A stretch of DNA of 64,000 nt from Paenibacillus agricola. Lineage in GTDB: Bacteria; Bacillota; Bacilli; Paenibacillales; NBRC-103111. The notes below the pieces were generated by a model. The model did not search any database, was not told the origin of the DNA, and saw only the letters and a list, made by a program, of their open reading frames with translations. The stretch is taken from positions 682,001-746,000 of the forward strand of contig NZ_JAAOIW010000001.1 in NCBI RefSeq assembly GCF_011440305.1, written 5' to 3'. How positions within the stretch are numbered: position 1 is the first letter of the stretch; the number at the start of each line of letters is the position of its first letter. Made by a program: the position numbers and the translations under genes. Of the stretch, positions 8,675 to 18,286 are shown piece by piece.

Positions 8675-10198
8675 TTATTTCAAAACACCCTTTTCCTTCA
8701 AAAGCTTTGCAGCATGCTCCAGATAAGCATCATTCTTAAAGGTCGAGTTCAACGTGCCCAAGAATTGGTCGTATTCCGTTAACGGGCGTTTGCCGTGGAT
8801 AAACTTAATGATCTCGTCTTTGGTGAAGCGATCCATATCGTTTTTGTTAAAGCCGGCTGGGTAGTTATAAATATAGCCGTTCAAAATTTTAATGCGTGGC
8901 TGCTCATTCGTGAACTTAAGCTCCTTCTCTACATAAGGGAAGCGAGTGGATAGGTACTCCAATTCCTTACGTCCAGCCATTTGGTATAGGGAGAAGTAGC
9001 CGCCCTCTGTGTCCATCAGCTCGGTAGGTTCAACCTTGCCGCCGTTGAGCTTATAATGCCGTCCTTCCACACCGTAGGAAACCAAATTCAAGCCTTCAGG
9101 GCTTGCCATATAGTTGAAGACATCCAATATTTTTTGCAGCTTGGCCGGATCCTTCTCGACGGCTTTGGAGATGACGAAATATTGAGGGGCTTTACCATAA
9201 TCATAGGAAGCATCAAATTGTCCGCCTGGTCCTGTTGGGGAAGCCATTTGCACCCACTGGGCATTCGGATTCACACTTTTCCATTTCAGCTCGCTATCTT
9301 TTCTAAGAAAGCTCTGCCAGCCCGTATAAATAATACCCGCTTTGCCTTGATACGCTTTTTCGAGAGCAAGCCCGTTTTTATTCGTTATATATTCCATATC
9401 TACGCCACCTGAATCAATCAGATCTTTAATATACGTGAGCGCATCCTTCATAGCAGGGTCAAACATCGCATCGGTCAGCTTGCCATTTTTCAAATACAGA
9501 TTGCCTGGACTGCCTACGCCAAAGGAGCCAAATAACGGAGCAAACGTATCGAACTCAAAGCCTGTCAGGCCAATCGTATCCTTTTTGCCATTCCCATCGG
9601 GATCCTGCTCAACAAATGCTTTGGCTACCGTCTTGAATTCTTCGAGTGTCGTTGGCGCTTTCATTCCAAGCTTATCCAGCCAATCCTTGCGGATCAGAAA
9701 CGTATTAAATGGAAGGTTGGCATCACGCCCAATCGCAAATTGCTTGCCGCCAATTACGCCCCGCTCAAAATCCTCCTTGCCTTGGAAATCAAGCACAGGC
9801 TTTAGCTTCTCCACATAAGGGGTCAAATCAAGCAGCAGCCCTTTGTCGGCAAAGCTTTTGATTTCTCCAGGCTCCAGCTCGAACACATCCGGATAATTCC
9901 CCGCAGCCAGCCTTACATTGATTTGGTTTTTGTAATCCGTTCCGCCAATCATTACCAGGTTGAAATCGACATTAAGCTTTTTATCAATACCTTGCTTCAC
10001 CAAATCTTCTTCCGGCTTTGGCAAATTGCCTCCAGGACGTGCCACTTCAATTTTCACTGGTTTTTCCGGTGTTTTGACTGTCGCTGTTTCTTTTGCTTTG
10101 TTCGCATCGGTACCTGCCGTAGTGGCTCCCCCCGAGCAGCCTGCCAATAATCCCCCTGTAACAAGCATGGATATAACCATTGTAAATTTTCGATTCAT
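8675..10198 (-). CDS. Extracellular solute-binding lipoprotein of a sugar ABC importer
   Basis: This is a lipoprotein that captures a carbohydrate outside the membrane and delivers it to the two permeases encoded just upstream. The signal peptide MNRKFTMVISMLVTGGLLAGC ends in the lipobox LAGC near residue 20. A Thr/Ala/Lys linker follows, then a large LplA-like (family 1) binding domain, 507 residues in all. The phrase DPDGNGKKDTIGL, seen also in the other LplA-like proteins of this window, resembles a calcium-binding loop. It is preceded by AGAGGGAG and closes the YesN/YesM-permease operon. The ligand is not determinable from sequence. Confidence 0.87.
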   Translation of the reverse strand: MNRKFTMVISMLVTGGLLAGCSGGATTAGTDANKAKETATVKTPEKPVKIEVARPGGNLPKPEEDLVKQGIDKKLNVDFNLVMIGGTDYKNQINVRLAAGNYPDVFELEPGEIKSFADKGLLLDLTPYVEKLKPVLDFQGKEDFERGVIGGKQFAIGRDANLPFNTFLIRKDWLDKLGMKAPTTLEEFKTVAKAFVEQDPDGNGKKDTIGLTGFEFDTFAPLFGSFGVGSPGNLYLKNGKLTDAMFDPAMKDALTYIKDLIDSGGVDMEYITNKNGLALEKAYQGKAGIIYTGWQSFLRKDSELKWKSVNPNAQWVQMASPTGPGGQFDASYDYGKAPQYFVISKAVEKDPAKLQKILDVFNYMASPEGLNLVSYGVEGRHYKLNGGKVEPTELMDTEGGYFSLYQMAGRKELEYLSTRFPYVEKELKFTNEQPRIKILNGYIYNYPAGFNKNDMDRFTKDEIIKFIHGKRPLTEYDQFLGTLNSTFKNDAYLEHAAKLLKEKGVLK

Positions 10199-10223
10199 TC
10201 GAACTCCCTCTTTCTATTTATAT

Positions 10224-11084
10224 TTATCCTTTGATAGCGCCAATAATAATCCCTTTGGAAAAATGCTTTTGGATAAACGGGTAAAACACGATAATCGGTA
10301 AAGAGGCATAAACGACGGCTGCCATCTGTAAGGTCATTGTGGGTATGGTCTCATCCACACTTTCCACTTGGCTGTGCGCCTTCATCAACATATTGCGGAT
10401 TACGACTTGTAAAGGCTGAATTTCTGGCTTCGTCACATACATGATCGCCTGATAAAATTCGTTCCAATGGCCCACCAAATAAAACAAGCCTAAGGTAAAC
10501 ATAACCGGCACTGATAACGGAATCACAATTTTGAGGAGCAGGCCGTATTCGGATGATCCGTCCATTCTTGCAGACTCCATAATTTCTTCCGGTAAATTTT
10601 CGAAAAAGCTTTTCATAATTAATACATTAAAGCTCCATATTGCATTTGGAATGATCATTGACCAAACCGAATCCAGCAGCCCCGTATCTTTGACAATCAA
10701 ATAGGTAGGAATGATCCCTCCACTGAATAACAAGGTCAACACGACCATCATGAGCACAATATTACGTCCAGGCAAGCCTTTACGGCTTAGCGGAAAAGCC
10801 ATTAATGTTGTTAGCACGAGGTTAATTGCGGTTCCGACAATGGTGATAAAAAGCGTAACATTAAAGGCGCTTAGAATATAAGGCTGATTAAATAATTCTC
10901 GATACGCTGCAAAAGTAACCGATCTTGGGATCACAATAAACCCACCATTGCGCAATAGCTCTGTGTAAGGTGTAATGGATACGGATACAACGTAAAGCAT
11001 CGGAAACAGGGCTGCCACCGATACCAACGTAAGCGTGACATACATCAGAACATTAAATAATTGGTCGGATCTCCAGTTTACCAA
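10224..11084 (-). CDS. Carbohydrate ABC transporter permease, LplC type
   Basis: MalG-like permease of 286 residues starting at a TTG whose codon overlaps the end of the LplB-type gene (7 bp overlap). The EAA loop reads EEIMESARMDGSSEYGLL followed by IPLSVPV, and the C-terminus KHFSKGIIIGAIKG is family-typical. Six hydrophobic segments are visible. Its partners are the permease ending at 11078 and the lipoprotein starting at 10198. Confidence 0.88.
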   Translation of the reverse strand: MVNWRSDQLFNVLMYVTLTLVSVAALFPMLYVVSVSITPYTELLRNGGFIVIPRSVTFAAYRELFNQPYILSAFNVTLFITIVGTAINLVLTTLMAFPLSRKGLPGRNIVLMMVVLTLLFSGGIIPTYLIVKDTGLLDSVWSMIIPNAIWSFNVLIMKSFFENLPEEIMESARMDGSSEYGLLLKIVIPLSVPVMFTLGLFYLVGHWNEFYQAIMYVTKPEIQPLQVVIRNMLMKAHSQVESVDETIPTMTLQMAAVVYASLPIIVFYPFIQKHFSKGIIIGAIKG

Positions 11085-11986
11085 ATGCCCTCACCCCACT
11101 TCTTCGCCAACTGATTGGATAGGAGGACCAGTACAAGCCCAATTAAAGATTTGAATAATCCCACAGCAGCGGCAAGACTGAAATTCAACTGCTCAAGCCC
11201 TGTTCGGAACACCCAGGTATCCAAAATATCCGATACCTCGTAAACGCTAATATTATACAACAAGTACACCTGCTCGAATCCAGCGTCAAGGATATGGCCC
11301 AGCTTTAGGATGACCATCATCACAATGACGTTGCGTATGCCTGGTAATGTAATATGCCAGATCATCCGAAACTTATTGGCTCCATCTACTTTGGCAGCTT
11401 CATACAGCGCAGGGTTAATGCCCGCCATTGATGCCAAATAGATGATCGCTCCCCAGCCAAGATCCTTCCATAGGTCTGACCCTACAAGTACGCTTCGGAA
11501 CCAATCCACCGAAGACATAAACGCGATTGGCTGCATACCTGCGCCTACGATCCAGCTATTGATGAGGCCTGAGCTAGGCGACAGGAACGCAATCAAAATC
11601 CCGTAAATAATGACCCACGATAAGAAATGGGGCATGTAGCTAAGCGTCTGCACCACATTGCGAAACCAGATGACCCTGCATTCAAACAGGAAAATCGCGA
11701 GCACAATATGCGGTACGATACCTGCAACCATTTTGTAAACGCTTAACAAAAAGGTGTTCTCCAGCAGCTGCCAAAAGTAAGGCGACTGATAAAACTCCTG
11801 GAAGTGCCCATACCAAGGATCGTTCCAAGGGCTGGCGACAATCCCATCCAAAATGCTGAAATTTTTGAAAGCAATGATCAACCCATACATCGGAAAATAC
11901 TTGTAAACAATGTAATAAATGACCCCCGGCAGCAGCATCGTGTAGTAAGCAAAATACTTATTCCATTTGTGTCTATTGAGCAGCAT
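11078..11986 (-). CDS. Carbohydrate ABC transporter permease, LplB type
   Basis: MalF-like permease of 302 residues. It has six hydrophobic segments and the EAA-type loop YEAAKVDGANKFRMIWHITLP near residue 205. GGAGGT precedes the ATG. It is the first transport gene after the histidine kinase and is coupled to the LplC-type gene. Transcription probably responds to the YesM/YesN-like pair directly upstream, a common arrangement in Paenibacillus. Confidence 0.88.
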   Translation of the reverse strand: MLLNRHKWNKYFAYYTMLLPGVIYYIVYKYFPMYGLIIAFKNFSILDGIVASPWNDPWYGHFQEFYQSPYFWQLLENTFLLSVYKMVAGIVPHIVLAIFLFECRVIWFRNVVQTLSYMPHFLSWVIIYGILIAFLSPSSGLINSWIVGAGMQPIAFMSSVDWFRSVLVGSDLWKDLGWGAIIYLASMAGINPALYEAAKVDGANKFRMIWHITLPGIRNVIVMMVILKLGHILDAGFEQVYLLYNISVYEVSDILDTWVFRTGLEQLNFSLAAAVGLFKSLIGLVLVLLSNQLAKKWGEGIW

Positions 11987-12112
11987 TCAAGTTTGGGACC
12001 TCCTCCAAGTTTTGCGTTGTTGACTACTTAAGTTTATCAAGTCGCCGGATGCAACTCTATACATAAATACCGTGATTTTCTCCTCTATTTCCGTTAGATC
12101 GCCCCATACCAA

Positions 12113-12154
12113 AAAGAAGCCGAGCCTATGCCCCCGCTTCCTTCTCGATCCTCT
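12113..12154 (-). terminator. Possible terminator or attenuator after the histidine kinase gene
   Basis: On the minus strand GAAGC and GCTTC pair around a GC-rich interior, followed by TTTTT. It lies between the kinase stop and the LplB-type start, so it may limit read-through from the regulator genes into the transporter genes. Confidence 0.45.
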
Positions 12155-12208
12155 GTGGTAAAGGCGAAGGCAGCCGAAGCTCTACCCCTTGCCCTTTTGC
12201 CCATCCAC

Positions 12209-13948
12209 TTACAATGGGTCTCGCTTCGTCGTATAAGGTATATGCACACTCAGCACCGTACCTGTATGAATACCGTTTGCCCTCAGCCCGTAGGGCTTTC
12301 CGAAATACAAAAATAACCGATGGTTAACGTTGTAAACGCCAAGCCCGTCCGCTTGGTTCAAGTCAGTATCATCCGAATGACCCTCCAACAGCTTTTGAAA
12401 AAACCGTTTGTTAATGCCGACTCCATTATTACGGATATAAATGCGCACACCCTTCCTATGACGGAACGCCCGGATCGTAATGATGCCATGCTGGCGGGTA
12501 GGAACAATGCCATGAAAAATCGCATTCTCGACAAGTGGTTGCAGCGTTAAGCGGGGCATCAGCACATGGGCCACGCTTGGATCAATTTCCAATTTCAGGG
12601 TGAAGCGGTTGCCATACCTCACATTTTGGATTTGCGTAAACATTTCAATCCCTTGAATTTCTTCGGCAAGTGTCGTCAGCGGCGATTCTTTACCCATCGT
12701 AATACTTAATAAACCTACCAGCGAGTTGATCGTCTCCTGAACCTGGTCGTTTTTGTTCTGGTAGGCCAGGCTGGCTATGCAGGCAAGCGTGTTATATAAA
12801 AAATGTGGCCCGATTTGGTTTTGTAGCATGCGGATTTCATAGCTTCTTTTTTTCACTTCCATCTCGACAATATCTTTGCTCAGTATGCTGATCCGAGCCA
12901 TCAAGGAATTGTAGCTTCTGGCCAAATCACCTATTTCATCGCCCCTCGACACACTTAAATAGGAAGGGACATCAATATCCTGAACGCGATCCATCTTTTT
13001 GGCCAAAGTAATAATTGGATAGGAAAAGGTTCTGCTAATCATAAGCGCACCTACAATAAGGATGATCACCAAGAGCAAGGCTGCCCTGCCATAAGTAGCA
13101 TACAATTCACCAATATTTCCGTAAAAATAGCCCTTGTCCAATACAGAAACCAAGCTCCAGCCCAATCGGTTCATGTTCGACTTGATGGCAATTAATTGTT
13201 TATTACTGGCCGCAAGCTCGCTGGTTCCTGTCGGCAGCCCAGATAACTGGGCGGTCAAATCTCCTGGAAGCTCGGGAGGATAAGACGGGTATGGCAATAA
13301 TTTGCTGTAGGGATTGCCCACCACAAGGCGCCCACCCGCTGAGAGGATCATAAAGGTTTGGAAGTCATTACTGCTCAGTGTAGCTAGCCGCGAAGAAAAT
13401 TCCTTTAAATTAATTTCGATCACGATGATACTTTTTTGTGAGCTGCCCACTGGACGGACAAAAGCTACGGTATGCTGGGATAATGGCGACCAATAGGGCT
13501 CACTCCAATTGATTCCGCCATAATTGCCTTCGGCGAGCTCAAATACATTGGGTAGCTCCCCATAGCCGAGAATGTCGTAATAAAGCGGGGCATTGCTCAG
13601 CATCGTTCCGTCTTCCTTAACCAGCAGGATGGTACTAATGATCGAATTATTCCTATCCGCATATTCCTGCAACGCTTTTTCGGTATAGGCGGGGTCAAGA
13701 TTATCGAGAATATCCGTTCTGGACGCCAGCTGCAAAATAACATGTTGGACATTTTCCAGGTAAGCATCCAAATAATCATTCGTACGGCTGATGATAACCT
13801 CGGAATCCCGGATAGTTTGGCTGCGAAACAGCTGCTCCGATTGCACTAAGGTACTTCCAGCAAGAACACCGAATACAAGCAGTCCCCCTAAGAACAGGAA
13901 AATAAAATGTTTGGTTGCGAGCCTCATACGATATATACGTCCGAGCAT
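12209..13948 (-). CDS. Sensor histidine kinase, YesM family
   Basis: Membrane kinase (579 residues) expected to sense an extracellular sugar-related signal and phosphorylate the response regulator encoded upstream. An N-terminal membrane helix is followed by an extracellular Cache-like region, a second helix (VILIIVGALMI), a HAMP linker, then a LytS/YesM-type kinase core with QNQIGPHFLYNTL, where the His is the phosphoacceptor. The ATP-binding lobe follows, with ENAIFHGI (N box). The open frame reaches 14011, but the ATG at 13948 lies 4 bp after the regulator stop with GCGGGGG upstream, and gives the membrane helix at the expected position. Confidence 0.9.
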   Translation of the reverse strand: MLGRIYRMRLATKHFIFLFLGGLLVFGVLAGSTLVQSEQLFRSQTIRDSEVIISRTNDYLDAYLENVQHVILQLASRTDILDNLDPAYTEKALQEYADRNNSIISTILLVKEDGTMLSNAPLYYDILGYGELPNVFELAEGNYGGINWSEPYWSPLSQHTVAFVRPVGSSQKSIIVIEINLKEFSSRLATLSSNDFQTFMILSAGGRLVVGNPYSKLLPYPSYPPELPGDLTAQLSGLPTGTSELAASNKQLIAIKSNMNRLGWSLVSVLDKGYFYGNIGELYATYGRAALLLVIILIVGALMISRTFSYPIITLAKKMDRVQDIDVPSYLSVSRGDEIGDLARSYNSLMARISILSKDIVEMEVKKRSYEIRMLQNQIGPHFLYNTLACIASLAYQNKNDQVQETINSLVGLLSITMGKESPLTTLAEEIQGIEMFTQIQNVRYGNRFTLKLEIDPSVAHVLMPRLTLQPLVENAIFHGIVPTRQHGIITIRAFRHRKGVRIYIRNNGVGINKRFFQKLLEGHSDDTDLNQADGLGVYNVNHRLFLYFGKPYGLRANGIHTGTVLSVHIPYTTKRDPL

Positions 13949-13952
13949 GATG

Positions 13953-15545
13953 TTACCCCCGCTTATAATCAGATGGTGAGAGGCCGGTGAATTTACGGAA
14001 TAATGGAGCAAAATAACGATAGCTTGGGAAGCCTACCATTTCGGATACCGTGTATACTTTCAAATTCGTCGTTTGCAAAAGCTCAATCGCTTTCTCGATC
14101 CGGCAGCGGGTCAAATATTCCTTGAAGGTCATCCCCAGCTCTTCATGGAACAGCCTGCCAAAATAATCACCGCTCAGCCCAACCTCCTCAGCAATCGCCG
14201 ATAAGGTTACTGGCTCGCCTAACCGCTGTTGAATCATTTCCTTGGCTCTGCGTATTTCGGTTCTCACAAAATCTCCGCGTTTATCCTCCATCCAATAAAT
14301 CATATTCGAGATCAGCTCATCCATCGTTGCGGATTGGTCGATCCGTGTGGCTAGCTGATTATGGTCCTGGGCGATATCCTTGGAGCCTGAATTCCATTCC
14401 TGCAGCTCCGATTTGAGGAACATCCGTATCCCTGCCGGATGTACCCGATGCTTTAGCATCCACGCATTAAAGTCATTCCTTATGTATTCGTTAAAGCTCG
14501 ATATATCGGTTAAGCTGCGGCGAAAGCCTGTGCGTAATTCGAACTCCAGCTTGCCATCCATCACCTGCATCGGCACAGGCTTACCCATAAATACGGAATA
14601 ATCCTCATTAAAAAAACAATAATCGACCCAATAAAAGGTTTCGCGAAACACTTCACGGTATTCGCTGTAGCTATGTACTTCGCTGCTTATAATGGCATAG
14701 ACGGCAGCTTCATGGAATAAATAGGGCATGCTCGTTGCCAAGGATGCCCGAATATGGCTTAACATATGGTTTGCAGCAGCTGTAAGCTCATCCAACGTTT
14801 GGGCATGTGGAAACCAAACCAGATAATCGCCCAAGTTAATGGAAAACCAGAACCAATAGCAGGGGCCTGCTGGTTTATTTTTCTTTTGCAGCACATTCAG
14901 CACTTCTTGGAGCTGCTGGTCAACGACCATTTCGTCCTCACGCTTGACGCGGGTGATGAGGCGAATAAAACGAAATGGAAGCTCAGGCAGACGCTCTGGC
15001 TGCAGTAATTCCTTTAACAGCTCCTGTGATTGCTCTTGCGGCTGTGGCTGGGAATGCCCTAGCATTTGGCGAAACATCTGGGATTTATGCTTGCGCAGCT
15101 CTCCCCGCTCATATTCCTTCTGTGAAAAACGGTTCTGAATCCAGGCTCTCGCTTTATCGATCGTTTGCGCCAGTTCCTCCTGTCGCAAGGTGACCTTCAT
15201 TAAGTAATCTACGGCACCCATCTTTAAGGCTTGGTGGACATAGTTAAAATCATCAAAGCTCGTTATGAGTACAACAGGAATCTCAGGGTATTCCTGTGAA
15301 ATTTGTTTTAATAAATCAAGACCGGTCATGACCGGCATTTTAATATCAGTGAACACAATATCAGGCAGCAGGCTGGCACATAAATCAAGCGCTTCCTCAC
15401 CATTCTCTGCTTCTCCGACGACTTCGGCACCACAAGCCAACCAATCAAACATCTGCAGCCTTTGCCTAATAGGAAGCTCGTCATCCACAATAATGATCCT
15501 CAGCAAGTTTTTAGCCACGCCCTTGGATCCCCCATATTCACCCAC
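13953..15545 (-). CDS. Response regulator with AraC-type DNA-binding domain, YesN family
   Basis: Cytoplasmic regulator of 530 residues. The receiver domain starts at LLRIIIVDDELPIRQRL (acidic pair near residue 21) with the phosphoacceptor in FTDIKMPVMTGL (Asp about 67). A linker domain follows, then an AraC/XylS double helix-turn-helix in the last 100 residues (VTLSAIAEEVGLSGDYFGRLF and YRYFAPLFRKFTGLSPSDYK). Translation starts at a GTG with AAGGAGG upstream. It pairs with the kinase 4 bp downstream and probably activates the permease/lipoprotein genes that follow. Confidence 0.92.
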   Translation of the reverse strand: MGEYGGSKGVAKNLLRIIIVDDELPIRQRLQMFDWLACGAEVVGEAENGEEALDLCASLLPDIVFTDIKMPVMTGLDLLKQISQEYPEIPVVLITSFDDFNYVHQALKMGAVDYLMKVTLRQEELAQTIDKARAWIQNRFSQKEYERGELRKHKSQMFRQMLGHSQPQPQEQSQELLKELLQPERLPELPFRFIRLITRVKREDEMVVDQQLQEVLNVLQKKNKPAGPCYWFWFSINLGDYLVWFPHAQTLDELTAAANHMLSHIRASLATSMPYLFHEAAVYAIISSEVHSYSEYREVFRETFYWVDYCFFNEDYSVFMGKPVPMQVMDGKLEFELRTGFRRSLTDISSFNEYIRNDFNAWMLKHRVHPAGIRMFLKSELQEWNSGSKDIAQDHNQLATRIDQSATMDELISNMIYWMEDKRGDFVRTEIRRAKEMIQQRLGEPVTLSAIAEEVGLSGDYFGRLFHEELGMTFKEYLTRCRIEKAIELLQTTNLKVYTVSEMVGFPSYRYFAPLFRKFTGLSPSDYKRG

Positions 15546-15731
15546 CTTAAGCCCCCTCCTTCTTTCTCCAGTTAGACCCTTTATCCATAGAATGTCTTAT
15601 ACCCTTCCAGGATCGACATTAGAAATATGCCTACAGCATACCACAACCCTCTATAAATGCCATTCAGTAATTTCTGTATCCATATGCCAATAATGTAGCA
15701 TATCCGATGTCAACCTCGTCATGTTTCCAAA

Positions 15732-15769
15732 TAAAAAAACCTCCGATCCCTGTCTCGGGTCGAAGGTTG
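15732..15769 (-). terminator. Terminator after ribH, end of the 14-gene operon
   Basis: On the minus strand, AACCTTCGACCC pairs with GGGATCGGAGGTT (one wobble, one bulge) around a GAGACA loop, followed by seven T. It is 23 bp past the ribH stop and is the only clear terminator between 15.7 and 29.2 kb. Confidence 0.85.
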
Positions 15770-15791
15770 CAGCCTATGGAAAAGCACATTT

Positions 15792-16262
15792 TTATTTATC
15801 GAATTGGGGAATCAGATTTGCCATCTCGATGGCGATAGCCGCCGCGTCCCAGCCTTTGTTGCCAGCTTTCGTACCGGCACGCTCGACAGCTTGCTCGATG
15901 GAGTCGGTCGTCAATACGCCGAAGACGGTAGGAACGCCAGTCTTGAGCGAAATAGCCGCTACACCCTTGGACACTTCGCTGCAAACATAATCAAAATGCG
16001 GCGTAGATCCGCGAATGACCGCACCAAGCGTAATCACGGCGTCGAATCGGCCGCTCTCTGCCATCTTCTGAGCGATTAGCGGAATTTCGAATGCGCCTGG
16101 CACCCAAGCGACGCTAACTTCATCATCGGCCACACCATGGCGCTTGAGGGCATCAAGCGCCCCGCTGAGCAGCTTAGAGGAGATAAATTCGTTAAATCGA
16201 CCGACAACAATACCGTACTTTTTACCTTCCGAAATCAGATTGCCTTCATAATAGTGTACCAT
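15792..16262 (-). CDS. ribH: 6,7-dimethyl-8-ribityllumazine synthase
   Basis: Condenses 5-amino-6-ribitylaminouracil with 3,4-dihydroxy-2-butanone 4-phosphate to give the lumazine precursor of riboflavin. The 156 residues match the family length. [40 protein letters not shown] and the C-terminal [12 protein letters not shown] are family motifs, including the catalytic His in the PHFDY segment. AAGGAGG lies eight bases before ATG. It is the last gene of the long operon, 13 bp after ribBA. A second copy elsewhere in the genome is likely, since ribD and an FMN riboswitch are missing here (inference). Confidence 0.96.
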   Translation of the reverse strand: MVHYYEGNLISEGKKYGIVVGRFNEFISSKLLSGALDALKRHGVADDEVSVAWVPGAFEIPLIAQKMAESGRFDAVITLGAVIRGSTPHFDYVCSEVSKGVAAISLKTGVPTVFGVLTTDSIEQAVERAGTKAGNKGWDAAAIAIEMANLIPQFDK

Positions 16263-16275
16263 GAGATGATCCTCC

Positions 16276-17511
16276 TTATGATATATTTGTATCGACTTTA
16301 TCCGCGAATTGAAGTAGATGTCCGAGCTTTTCCTGTTTCGTGTGTAAATATTTGCTGTTCACTTCGTTCTCTTGCATCTGGAGCGGCAGCCGCTCCTCAA
16401 TATATAAACCATACCCTTCTAAACCCGCAATTTTCCTAGGATTATTCGTTAACAATCGAATCGAGCGAGCACCCAAGTCTTTTAATATTTGCGCGCCTAT
16501 CCCGTATTCCCTGAGATCGGGAGCAAATCCCAGCTTAAGATTCGCGTCAACCGTATCCAATCCCTGCTCCTGCAGCTGATAAGCTTTCAATTTATTAATA
16601 AGCCCAATCCCGCGACCCTCTTGTCTCATATAAAGGAGCACCCCGGAGCCGTTCGCCTCAATTGCCCGCAGCGCAGCGGCCAGCTGCATTCTGCAATCGC
16701 ACCGTTGCGAATGGAATACATCGCCCGTCAGGCATTCCGAGTGGACACGTACAAGCACCGGCTGCTCCGGATCAATCTCGCCCTTGACGAATGCAACATG
16801 CTCTTTGCCATCCACCTCATTCGTATAAGCGATAGCGCGGAATGTGCCGAAATCTGTCGGCATCTTCACCTCTACCTCGCGGTGGACAAGCTTTTCCTTC
16901 GCGTTACGGTACCGAATCAGCTCTTTAATAGTGATCAGCTTTAAATCAAACTGATCGGCGATTTTGCGCAAATCCGGCACTCGAGCCATCTCGCCATCCT
17001 CTTTAATAACCTCGCAAATGACTGCGGCTGGATAACTCCCACACATGAGAGCCAAGTCGATAGACGCTTCTGTATGGCCGGCACGGCGCAGCACACCGCC
17101 TTTCTTGGCAATAAGCGGGAACATATGCCCAGGGCGGCGGAAATCGCCTGGCCTAGAGCTGGAATCAATCAACGCTTGAACCGTTTGAGAGCGCTCGTGC
17201 GTAGAAATGCCTGTCGTTGTCCCCACATAATCGACGGAAATCGTGAACGCGGTTTTGTGATAATCGGTGTTATGTGGAACCATCGGCTGTAAATCGAGCT
17301 CTAGCGCCCGTTCCTCGGTAATGGGCACACAGACAAGCCCCCGACCCTCTTTAATCATAAAATTAATGACCTCTGGCTTCGCTTTCTCCGCAAGTGCAAT
17401 GAAATCTCCTTCATTCTCCCGATTTTCGTCATCGACCACAATGACCGGCTTGCCCAATTTCAAATCATGTATGGCTTCCTCTATGCTATCGAACATCGAC
17501 CGAGTCGCCAT
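16276..17511 (-). CDS. ribBA: Bifunctional 3,4-dihydroxy-2-butanone-4-phosphate synthase / GTP cyclohydrolase II
   Basis: Supplies both precursors of the riboflavin pathway: the four-carbon unit from ribulose 5-phosphate (N-terminal half) and the pyrimidine from GTP (C-terminal half). The N-terminal domain shows [11 protein letters not shown] and [13 protein letters not shown]. The cyclohydrolase shows [19 protein letters not shown] with the three zinc cysteines, then RQEGRGIGL. The frame extends to 17541, but the ATG at 17511 (MATRSMFDS) has GGAGGGG six bases upstream, giving 411 residues, while the upstream ATG has no ribosome binding site. It is the penultimate gene of the 14-gene operon. 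Confidence 0.96.
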   Translation of the reverse strand: MATRSMFDSIEEAIHDLKLGKPVIVVDDENRENEGDFIALAEKAKPEVINFMIKEGRGLVCVPITEERALELDLQPMVPHNTDYHKTAFTISVDYVGTTTGISTHERSQTVQALIDSSSRPGDFRRPGHMFPLIAKKGGVLRRAGHTEASIDLALMCGSYPAAVICEVIKEDGEMARVPDLRKIADQFDLKLITIKELIRYRNAKEKLVHREVEVKMPTDFGTFRAIAYTNEVDGKEHVAFVKGEIDPEQPVLVRVHSECLTGDVFHSQRCDCRMQLAAALRAIEANGSGVLLYMRQEGRGIGLINKLKAYQLQEQGLDTVDANLKLGFAPDLREYGIGAQILKDLGARSIRLLTNNPRKIAGLEGYGLYIEERLPLQMQENEVNSKYLHTKQEKLGHLLQFADKVDTNIS

Positions 17512-17545
17512 CAACTTCCCCTCCGTTTCCGTTCCAATCATGCTG

Positions 17546-18226
17546 TTATAGAAACCCGTTTTCTTTTAAAAAGGCCTCCGATAAACGTGATCCGCTGCTG
17601 CGCTTTACGGGTCTCGATCCCGTTTCATCCATAGCGTTCCATGACAGCAAGTGCTCTACATATTTTCCTATAACATCCGTTTCCAAATTAACCGAGTCTC
17701 CTGGCCTCTTATACTGCAGCGCCGTATCAGCAAGCGTATGCGGAATAATGGAAACGCGGAAACACAGCCCCTCAGTATCGACTACAGTTAATGAGATGCC
17801 ATCAATCGCGACAGAGCCCTTCGGGATCATATACCGAAATAAGCTTGGATCTTGGGGTTCAACCGTAAAGTAAACAGCATTAACCTGCACTTCTCTATTC
17901 CTGATAAATCCGATTCCGTCTACATGGCCCTGAACAATATGCCCGCCAAATCGGGCCGTCGCCTGCATGGCGCGTTCCAAATTCACACGTTCGCCGGGGA
18001 CGAGTCGATTCAATGTCGTCCGGCGGAACGTTTCCGGCGTTACATCCATCGAGACCGTATGAGTATCAAACCGAATGACGGTTAAGCATGCACCGTTTAC
18101 CGAAATGCTGTCCCCAAGACAGACACCTTCCAAAACACGCTTAGCACGAATCGTAAGCACCAGCGACTCGCCTTGCCTGTTTATAGTTTGCAACGATCCG
18201 ACTTCTTCAACCAGTCCAGTAAACAT
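17546..18226 (-). CDS. ribE: Riboflavin synthase, alpha subunit
   Basis: Dismutates two 6,7-dimethyl-8-ribityllumazine molecules to riboflavin. Two lumazine-binding repeats are visible: the first begins [10 protein letters not shown], the second follows [12 protein letters not shown]. Conserved NGACLTV and DGISLTV loops occur in the respective halves. The start at 18226 is set by the invariant MFTGLVEE; the frame extends nine codons further without support. The 226 residues are slightly over the usual 200-215 because of a short C-terminal tail. In Firmicutes this gene normally follows ribD; here a fumarylacetoacetate-hydrolase-family gene precedes it. Confidence 0.95.
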   Translation of the reverse strand: MFTGLVEEVGSLQTINRQGESLVLTIRAKRVLEGVCLGDSISVNGACLTVIRFDTHTVSMDVTPETFRRTTLNRLVPGERVNLERAMQATARFGGHIVQGHVDGIGFIRNREVQVNAVYFTVEPQDPSLFRYMIPKGSVAIDGISLTVVDTEGLCFRVSIIPHTLADTALQYKRPGDSVNLETDVIGKYVEHLLSWNAMDETGSRPVKRSSGSRLSEAFLKENGFL

Positions 18227-18286
18227 ATGGAACCTTTCCACCTCGCTTCCCACGGATATAAAACATGCACCAATTATCTCAAGAAC

